NCBI GenBank assembly: GCA_945877575.1
Contig: CAMDUE010000011.1
Location: 16,353 to 80,352, forward strand
Length of the DNA: 64,000 nucleotides
Direction of reading: 5' to 3'
Origin: Chitinophaga pinensis
Lineage (GTDB): Bacteria > Bacteroidota > Bacteroidia > NS11-12g > UBA955
A model generated the notes under the pieces. It saw only the letters and a list, made by a program, of their open reading frames with translations, did no database searches and was not told the DNA's origin. The position numbers and the translations under genes were made by a program. This document shows, piece after piece, positions 10,394 through 18,366 of the stretch (position 1 is the first letter of the stretch; the number at the start of each line of letters is the position of its first letter).

Positions 10394-10460
10394 ACCGGGG
10401 GTCGGGTATTGGGTGTCGGGGTTCGGGTGTCGGGTTTTAGGTGGCTGGGGTAAGGTTGTA
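10394..10460. repeat. Heptamer array A2 (GGGTNNN)n between convergent genes
   Basis: GGGGGTC GGGTATT GGGTGTC GGGGTTC GGGTGTC GGGTTTT AGGTGGC TGGGGTA. Confidence 0.85.
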
Positions 10461-11156
10461 ACGAACTTGCACAACGCGTTGATGAATCCAATAGAAAGCG
10501 TAAAAATGAACAATGATTACGGCTTCGAGAGAAACGATGTACCATGGCCATTCACCGATAATGAAGGGGTTATTTGCGTCTGGTCGTTGTGCCAAATACA
10601 TATAGTTTGCACCCAAGAAATAGTTAATTGACCCAATAATTGGAAGGACGAGTTGAGTATAAAGAAATACTTTCCACCAAGATAAAGGACGTGGGGTTAA
10701 ATGTAATTTGAATGTTGCAAAAAACGCTGTAACAATGATGCCGCCGTGTCCTATAGTGTAAGTTGTGGCATTGTAAACAGAATAGCCTTCTGAAATTTCT
10801 GGTGTGAGGAATGCATGAATGGCTCCAGCGCTCCAAAAGATGAGAAATTCATAAACCCATTGTTTTTTGGTAAAGCAAAGAGCAATAGCTAGTAATTGAG
10901 AGAATGAACAAAGTTGTAACGGAAGACTAATGGATGCATCCCAAGTGCCGTTCATCAAAGCATGAATTTGTGAATAAACATAATCAGCGGCCAGGAAACT
11001 ACCAAGTGAGTATCTAATGATATTGAGTCTTCTTTGGTTTGCTTTGTAAGATGCGCCAAATATAATAATGAAAAACGCTATTAAGCCTAGGTTCATAGCG
11101 ATCCATAAATCTGAGCCGATGGGAACGGTATAGTGGGTTATATTACGGTCCATCAT
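10437..11156 (-). CDS. TIGR02206/YwaF-family integral membrane protein
   Basis: Likely start MMDRNITHYTVPIGSD...; LPLQLCSFSQLLAIALCF, YTIGHGGIIVTAFFATFKLHLTPRPLSW, NYFLGANYMYLAQRPDANNPF. Confidence 0.75.
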   Translation of the reverse strand: MMDRNITHYTVPIGSDLWIAMNLGLIAFFIIIFGASYKANQRRLNIIRYSLGSFLAADYVYSQIHALMNGTWDASISLPLQLCSFSQLLAIALCFTKKQWVYEFLIFWSAGAIHAFLTPEISEGYSVYNATTYTIGHGGIIVTAFFATFKLHLTPRPLSWWKVFLYTQLVLPIIGSINYFLGANYMYLAQRPDANNPFIIGEWPWYIVSLEAVIIVHFYAFYWIHQRVVQVRYNLTPAT

Positions 11157-11191
11157 GCAATATATTACAAAGAAAATAAAAGTGTTTACAC

Positions 11192-11227
11192 AAAAAAGGG
11201 TCAACGCAATAGTTGACCCTTTTTTTT
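11192..11227 (-). terminator. Terminator hairpin downstream of the T9SS cargo gene (could act bidirectionally)
   Basis: AAAAAAGGGTCAAC-GCAATA-GTTGACCCTTTTTT. Confidence 0.85.
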
Positions 11228-14200
11228 ACTTTATAATTAGTGTTAAAGATTTTTGATGCTCACCATCGTCTAGCCAAATTTGATATACGCCAGAAGCGAG
11301 AGAATGGTTGAATTGTATTGAAGAATTTTGAATCATTACTGATCTTGATTCAATGAGCTGAGCCATTGAATTGAAAATCTTCATTTGTATAACACCCTGA
11401 GCAACGGGCCAATTTTGGATAGAGCTGGTTGAGTTTTGAATTGTGGGATTTGGTGATATTTCTAAATTTTTTGAAGCGAAATTATGTGAATTAGCAAACA
11501 TTTCATCTGAATTCAAAACAATGGTTTCATCGCTTATCACAATTTCAAACCTATCAGATTTAGTGCTGTTCGGTTCATTTTTAATTACTTCATATGCATA
11601 TTCAAGTTCTTGGCCACTAGTAATTTTTGTGTTTTTATTTAAGTAGTGATCTACTAAAACTGCATTCATTGGTTCATGCCCTGTTTTGGTGATGCGGAGC
11701 AAATAATTGGAAGCTCTATATTTATTGATATTAAGTTGGATTGATTCTTGACTAATTGGAAAATTTCTGCATTCAATTGCAAGGTTACGGGTGTTCATTT
11801 TTATGCTTATTTCCTCATCTAGGTTGTTAGGTTTTCCTGCATCTAGATCAGTAATGTCATTGCTAAATGTTCTGTCATATTTGATTTTACAACCGTCTGC
11901 AATGACTGAAGAATCTACATTTACAAGGACCACATTTATGGAATTAAGGGTGTTTACTGGTAGTTCCATCATTCTGCTGGTTGCCGTTGTAGTGTTGTCT
12001 GAGTTCTTATGTGACTCATTAAAAGTCAATTGTGGATTTAAATTAGAGCCGGTAGCTGTTTTCACGAAGAATCCTTGACCCGGTCTAACATATTTACTAG
12101 CCACAGTTCCAGAAGGGGTTGCCGTGTTATTGGAAAGGTCTACAGTTGAATACGCACCCCTTGAATTAATGAATGGATCCCACATGTATATGTAGTTTTT
12201 ATTTATATCAGTAGAACTGTTAAGTACTGCTGATGCATCAATGTCACACTGGTAAGGATTTCCAATGAAATTATTTGATTCTGATGTAGAATTTAACACT
12301 GCAACGTTATATGAGCCCGTTTTAAGTGTTCCGGTTGATCTCAAAGTGGTATTTGTTGGGGTTGGGAAGTTGTCAGGTTGATAAATATTAACGCTGCGGC
12401 TACCGCGAACCATTAATCTATATGGAGTGCCAGCGATTAATGTGTTAGTTAGAGTATTTTCAATTGCTTGCCAAGATGAAGTAGCGTTATTGTATGTGAA
12501 TAATGAATAATTTTGGGTAATTGTAGAATCTACTCCGTTTTTGTAGGCTGATGGTCCAGTAATGTGTGTGCCATATCCAGGTTTAGGGTCGTTATTCCAA
12601 GAGGTTCCGCCTTCTTGCCAATTTGCGTTGATTGAGGAATTAGTGGTTACTGTTGGAGAAATCAATCTAAATGCACGTCTTGCGGGAACGTATTTTTCAA
12701 CGATAACATTGCCGTTGATTGGGTTAGAATATGAAACTGATTCTATGATTGCAGTGTATGTAGAATTGCTTTTGAATGTTAGTTTGTTATTTGTATTTAA
12801 AACGCCTGATGTTAAGGTTAATTTTTGTGTAAGATCGGTGGTATCAGCTAAAGTTACACCTGCAGAGTTGTTGATTTGTAAGTTAGCAACGATGTTAGAT
12901 ATTAAGCTATTGTCTGGCAAACTTTGAGTGGTGGTGCCAGAAAATGAAATTTTAGAAGTTGTATTTCTGACATCTAAGTTTCTGCCGCTTGTAGATAGAG
13001 TACCGAATAAATGCAGTGTGTAGCCGTTCATGTCAAATACATGATTAGTTGATGTTCCACCCACAGTAACAGTTGTTAGATTCACACTTGAATCTAAGGC
13101 GCATTTATTGGATGGCAACAAGGTAAAAGCTATATTTGATTTGTAGTGAGGAACGCATCCTTCAACCCAATTGGTTGCAAGCTTATAGGAGTTGCTATTT
13201 GACCCAGCCCAGTTATAAGTTGTTGGAACTGTTATGGTAACTATATTTGAATAAGCAGTATCTGATGCTGAGCCTGAGCTAAATGCTTTTCTCCTATATT
13301 TAATGGTTTTTGTCTGACCTGTTGGTGCATCGTATGTGGCACTATTTGTACTTGCTATGTCGGCATATTTGGTTCCGCCGTCTGTTGAATATTGCCAGCA
13401 ATATACCATATTCGTAAAACCACTAGCAGCTTTCGTGCTAGTAAATGCTGCTGGATTGCCGTTGTAACATATATTTTGACTGGTTGCAATAGTGCCTCCG
13501 TCTACGGGTGTGCTTTGCCATTGAGGGCCAAGTGAAAAGTCAATATAATAATAGGCAGGCCCCGAACCAGTTTGACCCACAATGAAACTGTAGGTTTGAA
13601 GTGTGTCATAGTTGATAAGTGCTCTAGTCTCATCATCAGTAAAGCTAGTAGATTGGCCCGCAGAATTCAGAAATTGTGTCATGTTGTTGGCTGTGTCATA
13701 TGACACAGTTAGGTGCGAATTTTTGCCTAAGATATAGTTAAAGACACGATCAATCTTATTAAACTGTTTTGATGAAGCACTAGTGCTTATATCAATATCG
13801 AAAATATTCACCACTGCATTGGTTAGTTTGACTAATGTTCCGGTTTTTGTGGTGTTTGAATAAGAACCATTGGTAATGAAACTAAATTCAAATTTAACTG
13901 AACCACCTCCCGAAGGGAAGGTAGCTCGAGGGCCAAACATACTGTCTGGTGTTCCTGAACCTCCTCCGGAGCTATTGTCGTCGTAAATGTCAATCGCTGA
14001 TCCACTTGAAATAGAGACCGTTTTTACAATACAGTCAATTCCTTGCCCCCCAACGGTAACTACATTGCTATAAACACAGATATCACCAACATTTCTGCCG
14101 TTGGAAGTATTTCCAGAATTAATATTTGGCTTAAATGATTGTTTGTTATTATTGAATTTTATAGGTGTAGTTCCTACATTAAATACGGTTTGTGCAAAAT

Positions 14201-14264
14201 TGTAATTGACTGAAAACAAAACAAGCAGAACGATGATAAGACGTTCAATTTTTATTATAGACAT
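11226..14264 (-). CDS. Large secreted protein with T9SS type A-like C-terminal sorting domain
   Basis: Signal peptide at MSIIKIERLIIVLLVLFSVNYNFAQ; C-terminus ISPNPTIQNSTSSI...MKIFNSMAQLIESRSV...LASGVYQIWLDDGEHQKSLTLIIK. Confidence 0.8.
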   Translation of the reverse strand: MSIIKIERLIIVLLVLFSVNYNFAQTVFNVGTTPIKFNNNKQSFKPNINSGNTSNGRNVGDICVYSNVVTVGGQGIDCIVKTVSISSGSAIDIYDDNSSGGGSGTPDSMFGPRATFPSGGGSVKFEFSFITNGSYSNTTKTGTLVKLTNAVVNIFDIDISTSASSKQFNKIDRVFNYILGKNSHLTVSYDTANNMTQFLNSAGQSTSFTDDETRALINYDTLQTYSFIVGQTGSGPAYYYIDFSLGPQWQSTPVDGGTIATSQNICYNGNPAAFTSTKAASGFTNMVYCWQYSTDGGTKYADIASTNSATYDAPTGQTKTIKYRRKAFSSGSASDTAYSNIVTITVPTTYNWAGSNSNSYKLATNWVEGCVPHYKSNIAFTLLPSNKCALDSSVNLTTVTVGGTSTNHVFDMNGYTLHLFGTLSTSGRNLDVRNTTSKISFSGTTTQSLPDNSLISNIVANLQINNSAGVTLADTTDLTQKLTLTSGVLNTNNKLTFKSNSTYTAIIESVSYSNPINGNVIVEKYVPARRAFRLISPTVTTNSSINANWQEGGTSWNNDPKPGYGTHITGPSAYKNGVDSTITQNYSLFTYNNATSSWQAIENTLTNTLIAGTPYRLMVRGSRSVNIYQPDNFPTPTNTTLRSTGTLKTGSYNVAVLNSTSESNNFIGNPYQCDIDASAVLNSSTDINKNYIYMWDPFINSRGAYSTVDLSNNTATPSGTVASKYVRPGQGFFVKTATGSNLNPQLTFNESHKNSDNTTTATSRMMELPVNTLNSINVVLVNVDSSVIADGCKIKYDRTFSNDITDLDAGKPNNLDEEISIKMNTRNLAIECRNFPISQESIQLNINKYRASNYLLRITKTGHEPMNAVLVDHYLNKNTKITSGQELEYAYEVIKNEPNSTKSDRFEIVISDETIVLNSDEMFANSHNFASKNLEISPNPTIQNSTSSIQNWPVAQGVIQMKIFNSMAQLIESRSVMIQNSSIQFNHSLASGVYQIWLDDGEHQKSLTLIIK

Positions 14265-14310
14265 ATAGTTAGAAAGTACATCAAAGTTAGACATTAATTT
14301 TTAAAAAACA

Positions 14311-14347
14311 AAAAAAAATGGCTACCCTAGTGAGAGTAGCCATTTCA
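14311..14347 (-). terminator. Terminator downstream of small PID-CTERM-like gene
   Basis: AATGGCTACCCTAGTGAGAGTAGCCATT with A-run on plus strand (T-run on minus). Confidence 0.8.
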
Positions 14348-14364
14348 ATTTTATGAAAAATAAA

Positions 14365-14550
14365 TTATTTCTTGCGGTTTCTCAAACGGTAAACACCGTA
14401 TGCGATAGATGAACCTACTACAGATATGATTCCACCATCTACAGGAACTTGAGCTTGCAAATCTGGATCATCGGGAACACCTTGTGCGAAAAGAGCAGTA
14501 GACAATAATGCAACTGCGAAGAAAGCCAAAGCTTTAGCGTATTTGTTCAT
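14365..14550 (-). CDS. Small exported protein with PID-CTERM-like C-terminal sorting signal (PVDGG, hydrophobic helix, basic tail)
   Basis: 61 aa: MNKYAKALAFFAVALLSTALFAQGVPDDPDLQAQVPVDGGIISVVGSSIAYGVYRLRNRKK; own promoter and terminator. Confidence 0.7.
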   Translation of the reverse strand: MNKYAKALAFFAVALLSTALFAQGVPDDPDLQAQVPVDGGIISVVGSSIAYGVYRLRNRKK

Positions 14551-14554
14551 AATG

Positions 14555-14562
14555 CAAATATA
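14555..14562 (-). promoter_or_regulatory. Putative -7 box TATATTTG (minus strand), 4 nt from ATG
   Basis: Plus-strand CAAATATA immediately upstream of start 14550. Confidence 0.5.
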
Positions 14563-14856
14563 TATTTTTTAATTTATTCTTTGATGATCTTTTGAGAAGA
14601 TTTACCATTTTTGTGAGTACACCATTTTTCGAACCAGGTTAGATTCGACTTTTCAATTTTAATATTAATTACTAAGTATTTGTTGTTTGCTGAGAGGCAG
14701 TTAGTGGGCCGAATAATAAATAGGCATACATTTTAGGGGCGTCGTAAACGTCTTTTCTATATGTGACATAGTTAAATCAGTAATGGAAAATTATGCCGAG
14801 TTTGTGCAGCGGAGTTTGATTTTTTTAAAATAATTTGCAAATTCCGTGTTAATGCC

Positions 14857-14864
14857 TATTTTTG
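14857..14864 (+). promoter_or_regulatory. Putative -7 box TATTTTTG for tRNA-Phe
   Basis: Perfect TAnnTTTG, 11 nt before the tRNA 5' end. Confidence 0.5.
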
Positions 14865-14875
14865 CAATCCCGTTT

Positions 14876-14948
14876 GGTATCGTAGCTCAGTTGGTAGAGC
14901 AAAGGACTGAAAATCCTTGTGTCGACGGTTCGATTCCGCCCGATACCA
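14876..14948 (+). tRNA. tRNA-Phe (GAA)
   Basis: 73 nt cloverleaf; acceptor GGTATCG/CGATACC; anticodon loop CTGAAAA with GAA; GGTTCGATTCC T-arm. Confidence 0.97.
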
Positions 14949-14958
14949 CATAAACGTC

Positions 14959-14986
14959 AAGCCTCGCGAAAGCGGGGCTTTTTTTA
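14959..14986 (+). terminator. Terminator after tRNA-Phe
   Basis: AAGCCTCGC-GAAA-GCGGGGCTTTTTTT. Confidence 0.8.
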
Positions 14987-15040
14987 TTTTTCAATTCCCT
15001 ATCCATAAATAGAATTGCCAATAAAAAAAGTAAACCACAC

Positions 15041-15048
15041 TATCTTTG
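15041..15048 (+). promoter_or_regulatory. Putative -7 box TATCTTTG, 6 nt before ATG 15055
   Basis: Perfect TAnnTTTG. Confidence 0.5.
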
Positions 15049-15054
15049 CCGCCA

Positions 15055-15723
15055 ATGAAATCTTTAGGATTCTTGGCGGTTTTTTTTATGCTTATAAATT
15101 TGGTTGTAGGGCAACCCAATAAACTTCCTCCCATAGAAGAATCCCCAAGCGGGGTAAATATTTCGGCTCAAGCAGAAACTCCGGCTCCTTTGCTGCAGAT
15201 GAAATCGGTGCATCCACACATTCAAAACGTCAATCAAGTGAATCCGAGAGGGTATTTTTTTAAACACAAAAGCAAAGGTGTAAATGATTTTGATGCTCAA
15301 GCAACTCACTTCGAAATGAGAATTTATTATCCTGTGCCCCGCACGTGGAGCGATGCAACCCACGCTCAATTTCTGAAAGACATTAAGAACGATACCATTT
15401 CCAACATCGTTTTTAAATTTGGAGCTGACAGTCAGGCAAAACACATGGCGGCCCTTCAAAATGCCTATAAAAATGTGGAACTCGGCTTTTTAGAATGCGA
15501 CAGTCTTTGGGGGCGTCCAGCGCTGAGCTATACCGTCAAGTGCGAAATTTATAACAACGATATGCTGAAATTGGTTAAGAAAACAGTGATCACCGGTCGC
15601 AGATACATTGTTTTTTACCAGGGACACATGATTGATTTATGGTGGCACGCCACCCCCGATGAGCACCGCTGGAACGATATTGCCAGAGAACAACTGAAGT
15701 TGATGTCAGTCCTTGGTACATAG
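15055..15723 (+). CDS. Hypothetical exported protein
   Basis: Start at MKSLGFLAVFFMLINLVVGQ (signal peptide); long ORF with own promoter; no family recognised. Confidence 0.65.
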   Translation: MKSLGFLAVFFMLINLVVGQPNKLPPIEESPSGVNISAQAETPAPLLQMKSVHPHIQNVNQVNPRGYFFKHKSKGVNDFDAQATHFEMRIYYPVPRTWSDATHAQFLKDIKNDTISNIVFKFGADSQAKHMAALQNAYKNVELGFLECDSLWGRPALSYTVKCEIYNNDMLKLVKKTVITGRRYIVFYQGHMIDLWWHATPDEHRWNDIAREQLKLMSVLGT

Positions 15724-15819
15724 TCTATGGTACCTGGTCTATGGTACCTGGTCTATGGTACCTGGTACCCGATCCCCGGCACCCGGCACCCGGTACCTGA
15801 TACCAGCTACCCACTACCA
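15712..15819. repeat. Heptamer array A3 (TGGTACC/TGGTCTA ... CGGCACC/CGGTACC)
   Basis: TGGTACA TAGTCTA TGGTACC TGGTCTA TGGTACC TGGTCTA TGGTACC TGGTACC CGATCCC CGGCACC CGGCACC CGGTACC TGATACC AGCTACC CACTACC. Confidence 0.9.
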
Positions 15820-15855
15820 TTAAAAACCTAACGTGATCTATTTTGTTGTAATTAA

Positions 15856-16308
15856 GTGAGAAAACTACAATCAGTGCAGATATTGCCCATCAGTTTAGAT
15901 TTGGCTTGGGACTTCTTTTCATCCCCCAAAAATTTAAATGAGATAACGCCAGACGACATGGTTTTTAAAATTACCTCTGAGGTGCCAGAAAAAATGTATG
16001 AGGGTTTGTTTATCACATATAAAATCAGTCCGCTTTTAGGAATTCAATTAGACTGGTGTACAGAAATTACACACGTCAAGGATAAGCAGTTTTTTGTAGA
16101 TGAACAGCGCAAAGGGCCATACAATATCTGGCACCATGAGCATCATTTTGAAGCGGTTGAGGGTGGGGTCAAAATGACCGATATTCTTCACTACGATATT
16201 GGGAAAAGTATCTTGGGAAATATTGCTGGGGCATTGTTTGTACATGGCAAAGTCAAGAATATTTTTGATTACCGCTATAAAAAATTGCAAGAGTTATTTC
16301 CTGGATAG
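15856..16308 (+). CDS. SRPBCC-family (START-like) ligand-binding protein
   Basis: LDLAWDFFSSPKNLNEITPDDMVFKI...GPYNIWHHEHHFEAVEGGVKMTDILHYDI. Confidence 0.75.
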   Translation: MRKLQSVQILPISLDLAWDFFSSPKNLNEITPDDMVFKITSEVPEKMYEGLFITYKISPLLGIQLDWCTEITHVKDKQFFVDEQRKGPYNIWHHEHHFEAVEGGVKMTDILHYDIGKSILGNIAGALFVHGKVKNIFDYRYKKLQELFPG

Positions 16309-16309
16309 G

Positions 16310-16317
16310 TAACTTTG
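16310..16317 (+). promoter_or_regulatory. Putative -7 box TAACTTTG, 6 nt before ATG 16324
   Basis: Perfect TAnnTTTG lying right after the upstream stop codon. Confidence 0.45.
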
Positions 16318-16323
16318 CCTGAA

Positions 16324-16854
16324 ATGGCCCTTCTGAAAAGTCTTCCTCAACTTTCGAGAGAACAAAAATTATTTCTTCGCAATGCCATCATTGCTATTTT
16401 AGTTTGGATCTTCATTGCTGACCACTACGAAGTTCATAACTTCTTTACCCGTATTTTGGCTTCGGCTAGCGGACGAGTATCAGCATTTATTTCCGGAGAG
16501 CCTTCAAAAATTTACGGCGAACACTATGGAGCAACAAACTATGTTTGTTATAACGTAAAGGATTCTGTTGGGAGAATCTTCATTGGATGGCCATGTAATG
16601 GGTGGGACATTTTCTATCTGTATGTGGCTTTCATTTTGGTCTTCCCGGATATTCCCTGGAAAAGAAAAGCGTTGTACTCTTCTATAGGAGTAGTTATTTT
16701 ATTTGGCACCAACGTTTTGAGAGTGTCATTACTGCTTCAAATAATCACATGGGACCCCAAGAGTTTTGAATTTTTTAATAAAACGGTTTTCCAAATTGCA
16801 GTTTATCTCATAATGTTTACCCTATGGTTGATTTACCTCAAGAGAAGAGCTTAA
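16324..16854 (+). CDS. Exosortase-family protein (XrtF/XrtX-like)
   Basis: Polytopic; GWPCNGWDIFYLYVAFILVFP (catalytic Cys region), GTNVLRVSLLLQIITW (Arg region), FFNKTVFQIAVYLIMFTLWLIYL (third motif). Confidence 0.8.
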   Translation: MALLKSLPQLSREQKLFLRNAIIAILVWIFIADHYEVHNFFTRILASASGRVSAFISGEPSKIYGEHYGATNYVCYNVKDSVGRIFIGWPCNGWDIFYLYVAFILVFPDIPWKRKALYSSIGVVILFGTNVLRVSLLLQIITWDPKSFEFFNKTVFQIAVYLIMFTLWLIYLKRRA

Positions 16855-17267
16855 CCCAAAAATTTCTCAGCTACTTTCCTTGGTTTGCTGCCTCATGGTT
16901 AATCTATGTTGCCTATTATTATTTCAACCAAAATTTCATTTTGCAATCACTTTGGAACAATGGTTTTTTCAGGTCAGGGCCCATCCGATTTGCAGTTAGA
17001 GAAGTGGCGGTTTATTCCATTGCTTTTCTGAATTATCTACACTTTAAAAAGACCCTCAAAGGCACTTATCCGGTGCAATTCTGGTTTTTTTTAGCAACTT
17101 TAGATATTGTCTGCTTATTACTCGGATTTTTTAGGGAATTTGCGTTTGAAGTTTCATCTTTCAAAGCTATTTATAACAACATCATTGGGATCATTGCTTC
17201 CCCCTTATACTCGGTTTTTTTCTTTCTCTACGCCAATTATTTTGCCGATAAAGAAAGTCAGTCATGA
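16824..17267 (+). CDS. Exosortase F system-associated-like membrane protein
   Basis: 147 aa polytopic protein overlapping the exosortase gene end; ...YNNIIGIIASPLYSVFFFLYANYF resembles the small partner encoded next to flavobacterial exosortases. Confidence 0.6.
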   Translation: MVDLPQEKSLTQKFLSYFPWFAASWLIYVAYYYFNQNFILQSLWNNGFFRSGPIRFAVREVAVYSIAFLNYLHFKKTLKGTYPVQFWFFLATLDIVCLLLGFFREFAFEVSSFKAIYNNIIGIIASPLYSVFFFLYANYFADKESQS

Positions 17268-18277
17268 AATCTTGTGCTACTCTTATTTTTTTCTTTCTGG
17301 GGATATTTTCACGCCTCAACGCTCAACGTGATCTATTTGCAAATGTAGCCGCCTCATCTGGGAATTCTGCCGCACTCAAATTGGGGGCTGATTGGGAAGT
17401 CTTCCTCGAAAGGCAACAAGGCTTTTTCAAAAAGAAAAAACGCTTTCCTACAGCATATGTTGGGGTAGAGCTCGGTTATGGCACCTATTATAATTTTTTA
17501 ACCCCATTAAACATTGCGCATGTTGCTCCCCGTTTTGGGGTTACCTATGCTTTCGCCGATCTTTTTGGTGTTTACGGACATTTAAGTTACGGTTGGGCCT
17601 CAAAATCTTGTGTCAGAACAGAAGCTGAATTAGGCGTTCGACTTGGAATTTCATCTTCCTTGGGAATTCAAGCGGGATATAGGTTATTTAACTTCAATAC
17701 CGCCAACAGTAAATTCCCCAACTTGAATTTCAATCAAGGAATGGGTTTCGCGGGCTTGGTTTTTTCGCCACACTCCAAAAAAATACAGCCCATTTACAGA
17801 GTAAAGAAGAAGTTCTTCGCATACCCGTATAGTTTGGGTCTAAAACTCGGACTGAGGAAGCACAGTTTGCTTTATGATCGCACTCATTTGGTTTGGAATC
17901 TGGATGCTTCTTATCGCTTCCAAAAGTCCAATCGACGCGCTTGGGATGTGGGATTAGAATGGATCACAGATCCCACTTATTTCTATAAACCTGATGGGAA
18001 ACCTACCGAGCTCAAATATCCTCAAAACTCAGAAGTCACCCTACGGGCTGGAAACCTCATTTTGATGGGCCGAATGGCACTCCGCACCGATTTAGGATTC
18101 TATATTTTACGTCCTATAACATCAACAAAACCTATGTTTTACCAAGGCTTAGGTTTAGATTACAGGTTGTCCCAAAATTGGGAATTTCGAACCCGACTTA
18201 AAACCCACTTTCAACGTAAGTTTATCTTTGATGCCCCTGATTTCGTAGAATGGGGCTTAGTTTTAAGAATTCAATAA
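17264..18277 (+). CDS. Hypothetical outer membrane beta-barrel-like protein
   Basis: Signal peptide, alternating aromatic beta-strand pattern, terminal aromatic-rich strand; start overlaps the upstream gene by 4 nt. Confidence 0.6.
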   Translation: MKSCATLIFFFLGIFSRLNAQRDLFANVAASSGNSAALKLGADWEVFLERQQGFFKKKKRFPTAYVGVELGYGTYYNFLTPLNIAHVAPRFGVTYAFADLFGVYGHLSYGWASKSCVRTEAELGVRLGISSSLGIQAGYRLFNFNTANSKFPNLNFNQGMGFAGLVFSPHSKKIQPIYRVKKKFFAYPYSLGLKLGLRKHSLLYDRTHLVWNLDASYRFQKSNRRAWDVGLEWITDPTYFYKPDGKPTELKYPQNSEVTLRAGNLILMGRMALRTDLGFYILRPITSTKPMFYQGLGLDYRLSQNWEFRTRLKTHFQRKFIFDAPDFVEWGLVLRIQ

Positions 18278-18362
18278 CTGGGTTCGGGGTTCGGGGTTCG
18301 GGGTTCGGAATCTGGCACTCGACTCCCGATACCCGATACCCGATACCCGGTACCCGGTATTT
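18276..18362. repeat. Heptamer array A4 (GGGTTCG)n then (CCCGATA)n between convergent genes
   Basis: GGGTTCG GGGTTCG GGGTTCG GGGTTCG ... CCCGATA CCCGATA CCCGATA CCCGGTA CCCGGTA. Confidence 0.95.
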
Positions 18363-18366
18363 AGTG

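Noticed and set aside
10377-10631. Plus-strand ORF of 84 aa crossing array A2
   Set aside because: Starts in repeat DNA and overlaps the YwaF-like gene antisense; no coding evidence.
12562-12927. Antisense ORF of 121 aa inside the T9SS cargo gene
   Set aside because: Opposite to a well-supported long CDS, no recognisable motif or start signal.
14876-14948. tRNA-Phe as an integration site for a mobile element
   Set aside because: No integrase, no duplicated 3' tRNA fragment seen nearby, and normal terminator follows.
15064-15459. Antisense ORF of 131 aa
   Set aside because: Shadow ORF; plus-strand reading has signal peptide and promoter box.
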